From Chitinophaga filiformis (lineage in GTDB: Bacteria > Bacteroidota > Bacteroidia > Chitinophagales > Chitinophagaceae): 64,000 nt of DNA. The stretch is taken from contig NZ_FNBN01000002.1 in assembly GCF_900102545.1 (NCBI RefSeq), forward strand, positions 1,090,264 to 1,154,263, read 5' to 3'. Every line of letters begins with the position of its first letter. The stretch's first letter is position 1. This document shows, piece after piece, positions 36,801-45,606 of this stretch. A program made the position numbers and the translations under genes. The notes beneath the pieces are model-generated. The model was not told the origin of the DNA and made no database searches. It saw only the letters and a list, made by a program, of their open reading frames with translations.

Positions 36801-37550
36801 ATGAAAAAATTAGTAGATAAAGTTGCCGTTATTACCGGTGGCAGCAGCGGTATCGGTTTGGCCACAGCCAAAAAATTCGTAGAAGAGGGTGCTTATGTAT
36901 TTATTACAGGCCGGCGTCAGGCCGAACTGGACAAAGCTGCAAAAGAAATCGGTAGCAATGTGACAACAATACAAGGCGACATCGCCAATCTGGATGACCT
37001 TGACCATCTGTATGCCGTGATAAAAAAAGAAAAAGGGCATCTTGATATCGTAGTCGCCAACGCCGCATTTGTAGAAGTAGTTCCTACCGCTGCCGTAACA
37101 CCGGAACACTTTGACAAGACATTTAACACGAACGCAAGAGGGTCTTTCTTCACAGTGCAAAAGGCGCTCCCTATTCTTAAAGACGGAGGTGCTATTGTAG
37201 TGGTTTCATCAGGGGCGCATCAAAAAGGCATCGCCATTTATCCCACTTACTCCGCCACAAAAGCGGCGGAAAGATCTTATGTGAGAACATGGGCGACAGA
37301 CCTTATGCCACGCAAAATCAGGGTCAACACCGTGAGTCCCGGGCCTATCGAAACACCTATTATTGACCTGCAGTTCGGGACAAAGGAAAATTCTGACGCC
37401 ATGAGAAAGACGTTTTCAGAAATGACGCCTATGGGCAGGATGGGTGAGGCAGACGAAGTAGCGAATGCGATCCTGTTCCTGGCCTCTTCAGACAGCAGTT
37501 TTACAACAGGAGCCGATATTCCAGTTGATGGCGGATTAACGCAGTTATAA
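36801..37550 (+). CDS. SDR, paralogue of the preceding gene
   Basis: 249 residues from ATG 36801; the longer open frame from 36537 overlaps the upstream gene and is not real. Motifs: TGGSSGIG, VVSSGAHQKG, active site Y-S-A-T-K (PTYSATKAAERS), and FTTGADIPVDGG at the end. Alignable along its length with the upstream SDR (for example AYVFITGRR in both), consistent with tandem duplication. A clear terminator follows at 37561. Confidence 0.92.
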   Translation: MKKLVDKVAVITGGSSGIGLATAKKFVEEGAYVFITGRRQAELDKAAKEIGSNVTTIQGDIANLDDLDHLYAVIKKEKGHLDIVVANAAFVEVVPTAAVTPEHFDKTFNTNARGSFFTVQKALPILKDGGAIVVVSSGAHQKGIAIYPTYSATKAAERSYVRTWATDLMPRKIRVNTVSPGPIETPIIDLQFGTKENSDAMRKTFSEMTPMGRMGEADEVANAILFLASSDSSFTTGADIPVDGGLTQL

Positions 37551-37560
37551 TGTAAAAACA

Positions 37561-37602
37561 AAAAGCGGGTGAAGTGGCGATTGCAGCACTTCATCCGCTT
37601 TT
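37561..37602 (+). terminator. Terminator of the SDR pair
   Basis: AAAAGCGGGTGAAGTG pairs with CACTTCATCCGCTTTT with one wobble, loop of about 10 bases, starting 11 bases after the SDR stop. Confidence 0.85.
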
Positions 37603-37767
37603 ACAAAGACAATATTCAACCTTGTTATCTGTTCGCCTGCATGCTTTTTCTCTGTAATTGCTTGATTCCATGTCTGCGCAGTATCCGTGACACCCTGAGT
37701 AGCAAATTCATTGAATTTTGGAGATTGGAGGCGCTTACCAGGATATATTGGCAGGAAGGAATATGCG

Positions 37768-37842
37768 ATTACCCTGATGTAGATGGGAATCTCCCGAAGA
37801 TCAACGCATCCCCCGGAAATTCCCATCTACATCAAAAGTAAT
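37768..37842. repeat. Inverted duplication of a gene 3' end
   Basis: The 16-mer TGATGTAGATGGGAAT (37775-37790) recurs as its exact complement at 37819-37834. Similarity continues outward (ATTAC at 37768 and its complement at 37838) with one indel. The right arm is the last codons of the minus-strand lipoprotein (FDVDGNF). The left arm spells nearly the same peptide (PDVDGNL) on the plus strand. Confidence 0.75.
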
Positions 37843-38484
37843 ACGGTAGTCGCGTCTGGCGGTACGTATCATCACATACCACTCCTTTACATGTACCGCT
37901 TTGATCTGGCTGAAGTAGACATGTTGCGTACGTTCCACCCCTTCGATTGCTTTTGTCTTCTCCCATGCAATATCATAGACTTTCTTTGCTGTGCTGAACT
38001 TTATTTCGTCCAATGGCATTAAAAGCATTTTAAGGGGAAAATGGGGGTTACTGATGATCTTCACCGGCTTTTGTATTTCCCATTCACCATTGCTGTAGGT
38101 ATAGGTATCTACATTTTCAGGGTTATTCGGATCCTGGAGGTCGACAGATATCATGCCTCCCCGGTAATCATAAAAGTAAAGGCCTGCCAGGAAGAACAGT
38201 TTTTTCCCTTTAAGACCAGGCATATTATATAGCGCCTGTTGAATGCTGTCAAGCATTGCACCACTTTCGAAAATGCTGTTGAAGTTCTGCTCAGAACTGG
38301 ATGAAAATACGCTTGACGATGAAAACGTAATAGACGATGAAGCACTATTACTATCAGTTGGGGCAGTTTTCCTCTGCGCCACCGGATGCAGGGTTTCATC
38401 AATACTTTTTCGCAGCTCCTTACATGAGGTCATAAAAATGACACCCAGCAGGATGACAAATGTGCTATAACGTGAGGTCATCAT
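37801..38484 (-). CDS. Serine-rich lipoprotein of unknown function
   Basis: About 227 residues from ATG 38484 (MMTSRYSTF); the frame extends further but that part overlaps the upstream gene. Lipobox VIFMTSC (near residue 21) is followed by a Ser-rich spacer (SSSITFSSSSVFSSSS, about residues 48-65). The C-terminal domain (about 85-227) is beta-rich with KKLFFLAGLYFYDYRGGMIS and WYVMIRTARRDYRITFDVDG. No family recognised. It overlaps the stop of the upstream membrane-protein gene by 20 bases, so the two are translationally coupled and likely act together in the envelope. Confidence 0.75.
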   Translation of the reverse strand: MMTSRYSTFVILLGVIFMTSCKELRKSIDETLHPVAQRKTAPTDSNSASSSITFSSSSVFSSSSEQNFNSIFESGAMLDSIQQALYNMPGLKGKKLFFLAGLYFYDYRGGMISVDLQDPNNPENVDTYTYSNGEWEIQKPVKIISNPHFPLKMLLMPLDEIKFSTAKKVYDIAWEKTKAIEGVERTQHVYFSQIKAVHVKEWYVMIRTARRDYRITFDVDGNFRGMR

Positions 38485-39439
38485 AAAATACAATTTTCTC
38501 CGGTTTATCAGGAAGATACATGATCTCTTTAGGTCCATTATCGAGTTTATGAATATCAAGTAGTGAGACTATCTTTTTACAGACTGTTGTACGCCTGTAC
38601 CCCGTTTGGTCAGTATATTCAATTTCAAATCGTACCTGCGGCTGTTCATTAATGTACATGCCTGTCTGTTGATAGCTCAGGACGGTACCAGTGGTCTTAA
38701 TACCGTACATGATCATCCGGAGCGGTTTGTCTGTCTCGCCGGACGCCTTACCGATAAAGCCCAAAAACACTAATATCAATGCACCAACGCCGATGTTTAT
38801 GAGGGGTACAGAAATCCATGGATGTGACAGTCGCAAAAAACGCCAGCCAGTTCCCTGACTTTCCTGCATATATGCAAAAACGGGATAAACAATAGCGGCT
38901 GCTAACAGTAGGAGCAGAATGAATGAATACAGTATTACGATGCCCCTGTTCCTCGATACCTGTAGTGCTTTCGGAACAAATACAGCTTCTCCTCCATTCA
39001 GACCAGCGCTCATATCAATCATGTTGCCCGCTTCAAAACGTCTTTCGTACGGCCTACTATCGTTCAATTCGTAGGAGATCTCTACAGGAGTCCCTGCCAG
39101 GTTCCTGAATGCGAGTCTGAGGTCGAGCGTCACAGCGTCGTGTATCACGCCGACCTGCGTTTTGCGGATAATTTCTGCCGTAATGGTAGTACCTTCTCTG
39201 GCTGTTCTCTCCAGACGATACTTATCAGTAAATACCAGTTTAATAAAAAAACGAAGATATAGCCCGATAGCAACCAGCCAGGTGACCACACCAAGGCCCA
39301 GGTACAAAAAAGCAATCGTAGCGCTGTCTTGTGGCGGCTCCTCCGCACTCTCGGTATAATACAGGAAAGTCGGCAGTACCACCGTAAAGCCAAGTGTATA
39401 CAAGGACCAGAAAGAAATACCGAAGGCCGGTTTTATCAT
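38465..39439 (-). CDS. DUF3592-like membrane protein
   Basis: 324 residues with about four membrane segments (about 10-30, 45-65, 167-190, 213-235). Two soluble beta-rich segments (about 80-150 and 245-324) contain the T-x-A-x-I and VRFEIEYTDQTG patterns that recall DUF3592 domains. It is the first gene of a two-gene operon with the Ser-rich lipoprotein. Function unknown. The assignment to DUF3592 is tentative. Confidence 0.65.
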   Translation of the reverse strand: MIKPAFGISFWSLYTLGFTVVLPTFLYYTESAEEPPQDSATIAFLYLGLGVVTWLVAIGLYLRFFIKLVFTDKYRLERTAREGTTITAEIIRKTQVGVIHDAVTLDLRLAFRNLAGTPVEISYELNDSRPYERRFEAGNMIDMSAGLNGGEAVFVPKALQVSRNRGIVILYSFILLLLLAAAIVYPVFAYMQESQGTGWRFLRLSHPWISVPLINIGVGALILVFLGFIGKASGETDKPLRMIMYGIKTTGTVLSYQQTGMYINEQPQVRFEIEYTDQTGYRRTTVCKKIVSLLDIHKLDNGPKEIMYLPDKPEKIVFYDDLTL

Positions 39440-39614
39440 AATGATATGTTTGTCTCGTTACCTAATGCCTGCATTCTGCTAACCGGGGGTAAAACGATCA
39501 GCTAATAGTATGATAGTTTAATGGTGGCATTATTACTGGCACAAAGGTGAGCAGGTGTTCTTTTAACAGCAAATACCGGTCTCCTACCGAATATCTACTA
39601 TCTGGCAGAAGTGT

Positions 39615-39694
39615 GTCTACAAAACGTCTACAAATTTATTCATCTTATTGATATAGAATAAAATACACGTCTCACAAGGCACATTATTGTAGAC
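39615..39694. promoter_or_regulatory. GTCTACAA repeat cluster upstream of the TPR regulator
   Basis: GTCTACAAA occurs at 39615 and again at 39626, exactly 11 bp apart. The inverse TTGTAGAC lies at 39687. A degenerate version (CGTCTCACAA) lies between. Spacing by one helical turn suggests an operator for a dimeric regulator, perhaps the product of the next gene. No clear -33/-7 pair is visible in the 39440-39735 gap. Confidence 0.5.
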
Positions 39695-39735
39695 GGTTTT
39701 AACTCCTGTCTGGTCGATTTATAGTAAATTGTAGC

Positions 39736-41601
39736 ATGAAATCCTTATTGTCGCTACTTATCTGTCTGACCTGGTCAGCCAGTTTTGCCCAAACAAGGCT
39801 GTCTGATAGTCTGCAATCAGTTATAGACCGCCCAAACTTAAGCGAGCAGGAGAAGCCCATCTTGTTAAACCAGCTGGCCGAGTTCTACCGGGTCAATAAA
39901 GAATATAAGAAAGCAATCGAGGCCGCCCGGAAGAGTATTGTAATCGCTTCACGTAATAAGAATTATACTGATGCGACCAAAGCCTATCTGCTGCTATTAA
40001 ATAGTAAAATCGGCGCACAGGAGCTTGATCAGACCAAACAGTTGACCGATACGCTACTCCTAACAGCAAAGAGGACTGATAACCCTGTTGCAATGGCTTA
40101 TGCTTACTACGGACAGGCATTATTTTATAAAGCGCTCGAACATCCTGACTCTTCGATGAAGTACTGTCAGATGGCACTGACGATACAGGAGAAGCATCCC
40201 GACGCCTATATCGCTGCCAAGATCTATTATCAGTTGTACGCGATTCATTCCAACTGGAACAATGGCGGTAAAGTATACCAATATGCCAGCTTAGCCCTGG
40301 AAAATGCTTTAAAAACCACCGATTATACGCTCCTGAGCAATTGTTACAATGCGATGTCAACAGCGCATGAATACAAGTATGAAGAAAATCACGACAAGGC
40401 AACACTTGACAGTATCTTATATTATCTTAATAAATCACTTGACCTCTATACACGCTATCCAGGTCAGGTGAACAACTTTGCCTACGCCATCAGCTGTATT
40501 AACGCCGCCAGTTATTATCTGAGGTTTGCTGCTCCGGACGACAGCAAAGCACAGACGCAGGGCATTTATTATGCAAATAAAGCCAGGACAGTGTTAAAAG
40601 ATGCCCCCAATAGCCAGGAAGTGATCGCGAGCAGCCTGGGTATTTTGAGCGAATATGCCAGAAGGGATGCCAGGTATACGGAGGTAGAACGCTATCTGCT
40701 GGAAGCCTATGAGGTGATGCTGACCCAACAGCCTCCCTATTACTATACCATGATCAATGTGACAAAAGGCCTGGCCGATTTCTACGAAAGCCGGCAGGAC
40801 TATAAGAAAGCCTACAAGTTTCAGCAGCTTGTAACTGAATATAGCAACAGGAATTTTGACCAGCAAAAGGCACTGAAGGCACAAAAACTGGAAATAGAAT
40901 ATCAAACAGAAAAGGCCAATAATGAAGTACGCTTTCTGAAAGAGCGCGAGAAAAACCGGCAACAGAAAAACTTTTTGTACACCTGTGTCGCTGTCGTCTT
41001 TGCCCTTTTCCTATTGTTTATGTTCCGTTCCTATCATTTCAGATTACGCTACTCATTGCAACGTGAAAAACAATTACAACTGGAGAAGCAGGATTCAGAG
41101 TTACAGCTGAAGCTGGAAAAGGAAGAACAGGCACGACTGAAAGCAGAACAGCAACTGCTGGAGATACAGCAACAGCAACTGAAAAAAGAAGTAATGGCGA
41201 ATGCGCTGCAGCTGGAACATAAAAATCAGGTGCTGCACAACCTGAAAGATAAACTGTCAGGCGGAGATGACGTGAATATAAAGAAGATGCTGAAAGAAGA
41301 AATGGTCCTCGATAGTGATTTTGATAAGACCAAATTACAGATCCAGCAGGTACATGCCGACTTCTTCCAGTTATTGAATGAGAAAGCACAGCGAAAGCTT
41401 ACTTTACTCGATCTTAAACTCTGTGCTTATCTCTATCTTCAGATGGATACAAGGCAGATTGCCCAGTTAATGCATGTGGAAGCCAAAAGTGTCAGGATGA
41501 GCCGCTATAGGATCAAGCAGAAATTGGGATTGGAGAAAGATGATGATCTGAATGCGTTTTTGCAGGGGTTAAAGGAAAATGTTCGCAAGCTTGAGTCTTA
41601 G
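39736..41601 (+). CDS. TPR-containing membrane regulator with LuxR-like HTH
   Basis: 621 residues. Signal peptide about 1-19 (SFAQ), a periplasmic tetratricopeptide-type helical array (about 25-385), one membrane helix (about 414-432; FLYTCVAVVFALFLLFMF), a long Gln/Glu-rich coiled coil (about 440-520) and a C-terminal HTH (about 545-610; LTLLDLKLCAYLYLQM, then TRQIAQLMHVEAKSVRMSRY). The HTH resembles that of the Y_Y_Y regulator at 9046, while the sensor differs. No kinase domain. Likely a one-component membrane regulator; candidate targets are its own promoter and the secreted protein gene that follows. Confidence 0.85.
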   Translation: MKSLLSLLICLTWSASFAQTRLSDSLQSVIDRPNLSEQEKPILLNQLAEFYRVNKEYKKAIEAARKSIVIASRNKNYTDATKAYLLLLNSKIGAQELDQTKQLTDTLLLTAKRTDNPVAMAYAYYGQALFYKALEHPDSSMKYCQMALTIQEKHPDAYIAAKIYYQLYAIHSNWNNGGKVYQYASLALENALKTTDYTLLSNCYNAMSTAHEYKYEENHDKATLDSILYYLNKSLDLYTRYPGQVNNFAYAISCINAASYYLRFAAPDDSKAQTQGIYYANKARTVLKDAPNSQEVIASSLGILSEYARRDARYTEVERYLLEAYEVMLTQQPPYYYTMINVTKGLADFYESRQDYKKAYKFQQLVTEYSNRNFDQQKALKAQKLEIEYQTEKANNEVRFLKEREKNRQQKNFLYTCVAVVFALFLLFMFRSYHFRLRYSLQREKQLQLEKQDSELQLKLEKEEQARLKAEQQLLEIQQQQLKKEVMANALQLEHKNQVLHNLKDKLSGGDDVNIKKMLKEEMVLDSDFDKTKLQIQQVHADFFQLLNEKAQRKLTLLDLKLCAYLYLQMDTRQIAQLMHVEAKSVRMSRYRIKQKLGLEKDDDLNAFLQGLKENVRKLES

Positions 41602-41825
41602 TGCGTTGTATTGTAATCAAATTTGTATGACATTTCTGCTTTTAGGCGATTAAAGTAAACCACATCAAACCTTTCAGGCTATAGCGTACTGGGGGGATGA
41701 TTTTTCAGTCGCTCAACCGGAATAAAATTTCCATTTGGGATAAATTTAATGCGCGCATTAAATTTATTTTCCTTTAATTTGAGTGATAATTGTAACCCTT
41801 AAGTACCCTTAAATGTGAACCCACT

Positions 41826-43286
41826 ATGAAACCTATTGTTCGTTACTCATTTTTAATCCTACTGGCGTTAGGAATTTTTCAATCTTCTTTACGGGCACAA
41901 AGCATCAGCGGTCCTACTACTGTATGCGGTGGTGTAAAATACCGTTACACGTTCAGCGGCACCAACTGCGGTGTTTCGAAATGGGAGGTTATTGGTGCTA
42001 CGATAGGAACGTGGGGAAGCACCTTCGTAGACATTACCTTTCCCAAAGGCACTAGCGAAAGGTCGTTTAAAATATTCGCTGATTATACTTGTACTTTAAC
42101 AGGCTTAGGTACAACCACGCTGGATGTCGTTGCAATAGGTCAGCATGACCCTTTCATCAGGGGAGTAATAGACGTACCCTGCACTTTCCAGGGCGCACGT
42201 ACCTTTCAGATGCCACAGCCACAGGCCGATCAGAATATTACCTGGGCGAATAACGCTGGCTGGCCGGTTGCCGCAGGCCCCAGTGGTCCTGGAAACTCCA
42301 GTATTAGTTACAATATTAATAATGCCAACCCGGGCACAGTGACTGCTTTTACTTATAATAATGCCTGTTCTGCTTATCCTCAGAATACGGATATGTTTAG
42401 CGTAACGAGGTCCAATCCTTTAGCAGCACTAACATTTACTGCTACCAGCCCCACAGGCATTTGTAGCACTTCGCCCGCTACGGTAGCGGTAAATCCGATA
42501 TCGCCAGCTCCTGTTGCCTACCAGTGGTATACCGTACCAGCCAATGTGCTGAAAATAAACGGAGGTTCCTACAGCAGTGCCAGTGCGCCCTTATCAACAA
42601 CCACACCTTCCGTAACAGTAACGGCATTCTCCAGTACACTGAATGGTGTAGCTGCCACACTTTATGTGAGCGCTATATATGCCAGCGGATGTAATACCCC
42701 TGTTGCTTCGAGGGAGTTGAAGGTCGCCAACGCAGCTCCTGCGTCGCCTACGCTTACTTCTACCCTCATTTCCGGTCCCGACGAGCCATCTGAGTACCAG
42801 TTTACCGCCACGGCAGTAAGCGATGCCACATATAACTGGTATGTGAGCAGCACATTAACAGAAACCTCCAGCAGTAATACTTACCGTAGGTATTTTCCCT
42901 GCAGGACAAGTGCAACAGTCTATTGTACCATTACCAATCAATGTGGCACTTCAGGGCCAAGCAACAGCGTTACAAGAACGGGCGGTTGCAGAGATCGGGA
43001 GAGCGTTAGCAATTTCACAATCTCCCCCAATCCGGCAAAAGGAATACTGTCTATATCGGCAGATCAGCCACAGACAAACAAAACATCCAAATTAACAACA
43101 TCAACACAAGAGATCAGGGAAGTCAGGATAATAGCGCAGAATGGAAATATCATAAAGGTTGCGAAATTTGGAAGCGGTACCCACAAGGCTACGATGGATC
43201 TTAGCGGGATCTTACCAGGTAGTTACATCTTACATATCTTTACTGGTAAGCAATGGGAAGCTAAGCAGGTTGTTATACTGGAGTAA
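41826..43286 (+). CDS. T9SS-secreted Ig-like/PKD-like protein
   Basis: 486 residues: signal peptide about 1-24 (LRAQ), then PKD-like or Ig-like beta domains with paired cysteines (SISGPTTVCGGVKYRYTFSG, SPTGICSTSPATVAV, CRTSATVYCTITNQCGTSG). The C-terminal T9SS type A sorting domain (about 400-486) has FTISPNPAKGILSIS and the final GSYILHIFTGKQWEAKQVVI. No catalytic motif; an adhesin or matrix protein is likely. It follows the TPR regulator by 224 bases and ends at a strong terminator. Confidence 0.8.
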   Translation: MKPIVRYSFLILLALGIFQSSLRAQSISGPTTVCGGVKYRYTFSGTNCGVSKWEVIGATIGTWGSTFVDITFPKGTSERSFKIFADYTCTLTGLGTTTLDVVAIGQHDPFIRGVIDVPCTFQGARTFQMPQPQADQNITWANNAGWPVAAGPSGPGNSSISYNINNANPGTVTAFTYNNACSAYPQNTDMFSVTRSNPLAALTFTATSPTGICSTSPATVAVNPISPAPVAYQWYTVPANVLKINGGSYSSASAPLSTTTPSVTVTAFSSTLNGVAATLYVSAIYASGCNTPVASRELKVANAAPASPTLTSTLISGPDEPSEYQFTATAVSDATYNWYVSSTLTETSSSNTYRRYFPCRTSATVYCTITNQCGTSGPSNSVTRTGGCRDRESVSNFTISPNPAKGILSISADQPQTNKTSKLTTSTQEIREVRIIAQNGNIIKVAKFGSGTHKATMDLSGILPGSYILHIFTGKQWEAKQVVILE

Positions 43287-43359
43287 AAACAATATGCGGT
43301 TATATCCGCTGGTATCTCATGAGAGGAGTTTTAACAGCGTTATTGACTTTGTTAAACAA

Positions 43360-43393
43360 CGGAGCCTGTATCAAGAGTATGATACAGGCTCTT
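43360..43393 (+). terminator. Terminator of the Ig-like T9SS gene
   Basis: GAGCCTGTATCA and TGATACAGGCTC form a perfect 12-bp stem with a 6-base loop, followed by TTTTC. Confidence 0.9.
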
Positions 43394-43534
43394 TTCATTC
43401 GGGTACCTGATGAAGCCAGGTAGTCATTTAAGCAATTCCCAGGATGCTCATTCATTTTACATCCTCGTAGTCTATCTACGGACCAGATCGATTATTATCA
43501 GCATCAATCTGAAAGTTATTCTAAGTCTGCTCAC

Positions 43535-45556
43535 CTAAAACCCCGATCTGCAGCTAAGTGTCGCCTCCGCCTGCACCCTAAATCCAGGTTGAAAACCAAT
43601 TCCCTTCCCTGCATGTATCACTACATTCTGGTTAGTCATCAACGTTTTCCCTGACACCCGGATCATTCCTTCTGATCTATACAGGTATTCACTTTTGAAA
43701 TCACTGGCATTATCGAAGGGAATAGTAATGTCGTTTTTGACGTTAAACCCGGTTGGAAGAATGCTGTACAGGTGATTGTCGTTGCCGGTAAACAAACTGC
43801 CATTGGGTGCTATGATTAACCGGTTACCAGTGAGGTAACCACTGGCATCGCTAATTGGTATTGCAGGGAAAGTGGTTGCCCCTGGAGCTACCATTGTCAG
43901 AGACTGCTTTCCCGCCTCTGTGTTTAACACATAGACATTGTCATTGGCATCCATCACCAGTGCACTGGCCGGATTGAGCCCTGTAATAGCTGCGGTAGAT
44001 TGTTTGGTACCGTCTGACAAAGCATAGGCTTCTAATCGACCGTTATTAATGATAAAGACCTTATCAGTTCCTATTACAGGTTGTGAAATTATATTATCAA
44101 TACCTGTTGTAACGCTATCGATGATACGACCATTGTTAGCATTCATGATATAAAATCTGTTCCCCTTTCTCTGGTTATTGGTAACACAAAGTCTGTCATT
44201 TTTTACCGAAGGAACGGGGATGTCCGTTGTAAAAGTGCCTCCAATATTTGCATCCCATTTTAGACTACCATCAGCACTGTTCAATGCAACAATCTTTCCA
44301 TTAGCACCGTCGTAGACATAGACAATCTGTTCTGCTTCATTCAGTGCTGCTGTGCCGAACCTATTTGTGACCAATGTATAGCTCCATTTAAGCTTGCATT
44401 CCGGCTGCGGTGTATAGGCATAAAACCCTTTATCCGTTGAGACGTAAATACACCCATCGAACCCGATAACAGGAGGCGCAGTTGCCTGTGCGTTATTTTC
44501 GAGTTGCTTTGTGAACATCACCTGCAGGTTATCGGGATTCAGTACATTCAATGTTCCGCCGGTACTTCCACCTATGCAATAAATATTGCTTTTCCTGTCT
44601 GCTATCGGTCCATATTTCACCAATCCTATGACGTCCGTCGTAGTTTCTGCCAACAGGTTGCCCTGCTGAGACAATGTACGGAGCCTGGACCAGGTAGACC
44701 CTGATGCCTGATAAGCCATTACAAGCTTGTCGTCATTCAGCAAAGGATCGGATTTAATGTAATTGGCATCCACAGGACTAAATACATTGTTTAGTTTAAA
44801 CCCCGTTGCTATAGCATTGGATTGCCAGCCCAGCATAGCGGTGTGCTGCGCGTCATATTTGTATTGCGGCCAGCTTTTCTTCCTGACCTGACTAAAGGGC
44901 ATGTGGTAAGAAACAAGCAGTTTCGGTTGCCTGGACATATAGTTAGACCTTTCTGTATAGTAGCGGTATGTCTCTGCCTCTTCTGCTGCAAGCATGCAGT
45001 AGAAGTTACCCTTCCGCTCTGATACCCAGGTAGCTGCGTTTGTGATATCAGGTCGCAGGTGTATGGCCTGAGCGGTGTCGGTTTTGGCTACCAGGCTCAG
45101 GGCGATACTGGAGGCGTCTGCGATGTTTATCACCTGGTTATTCCTTGCGGCACTGAGCTCATACAGGTTTACTCCCTGTTCAAAAACGGAGGATGTATTC
45201 TTTACATTTTTCAGATAGATCAGTAGATCCACTGTGTCAATAATAGCGCCTTCTGGTATGGAAGCCAGACTGAATTGCAGATAAGCGGAGTAGTCATGAT
45301 TGACTTTCCTGCCTGCAGTAGAAGATGAGATATAGAAGTAATTATCGTCACTGCAAAACGTTTTGGTATCCGTACTGACAGCGCCATCAACTGGCCGCTG
45401 TGTTTCTGTTTTGTTTGGAAGGATTACCGCTGTTCTGGTATCGTTATAGTACTGCGCAACTACACCTGATGTAGCCAGTAGTACGATCATCATTATCAGA
45501 CTGGCCTGCACGCCGGCGGACAAGATACGTCTGAAGTTTATGAAGCTTATTTTCAT
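43535..45556 (-). CDS. Secreted DNRLRE / PQQ-like propeller protein, last gene of the DUF6603 cluster
   Basis: 673 residues with signal peptide (about 1-35; ATSGVVAQ). Residues 36-215 form a DNRLRE-type beta-sandwich (YSAYLQFSLASIPEGAIIDT, then VDLLIYLKNV). Residues 225-615 are a PQQ-like eight-bladed propeller (repeats such as GCIYVSTDKGFYAYTPQ and KVFIINNGRLEAYALSDG). The last 50 residues (IHAGKGIGFQPGFRVQAEAT) resemble the three-coathanger-stack domain of Bacteroidota secreted proteins. No PQQ enzyme site is evident, so a binding or structural role is more likely. It lies 50 bases after the kelch gene. Confidence 0.8.
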   Translation of the reverse strand: MKISFINFRRILSAGVQASLIMMIVLLATSGVVAQYYNDTRTAVILPNKTETQRPVDGAVSTDTKTFCSDDNYFYISSSTAGRKVNHDYSAYLQFSLASIPEGAIIDTVDLLIYLKNVKNTSSVFEQGVNLYELSAARNNQVINIADASSIALSLVAKTDTAQAIHLRPDITNAATWVSERKGNFYCMLAAEEAETYRYYTERSNYMSRQPKLLVSYHMPFSQVRKKSWPQYKYDAQHTAMLGWQSNAIATGFKLNNVFSPVDANYIKSDPLLNDDKLVMAYQASGSTWSRLRTLSQQGNLLAETTTDVIGLVKYGPIADRKSNIYCIGGSTGGTLNVLNPDNLQVMFTKQLENNAQATAPPVIGFDGCIYVSTDKGFYAYTPQPECKLKWSYTLVTNRFGTAALNEAEQIVYVYDGANGKIVALNSADGSLKWDANIGGTFTTDIPVPSVKNDRLCVTNNQRKGNRFYIMNANNGRIIDSVTTGIDNIISQPVIGTDKVFIINNGRLEAYALSDGTKQSTAAITGLNPASALVMDANDNVYVLNTEAGKQSLTMVAPGATTFPAIPISDASGYLTGNRLIIAPNGSLFTGNDNHLYSILPTGFNVKNDITIPFDNASDFKSEYLYRSEGMIRVSGKTLMTNQNVVIHAGKGIGFQPGFRVQAEATLSCRSGF

Positions 45557-45606
45557 TTTCAGTTATTTTTGGGGTAGATAAAGCTTTGTCTGTGTCTACA
45601 GATTTC

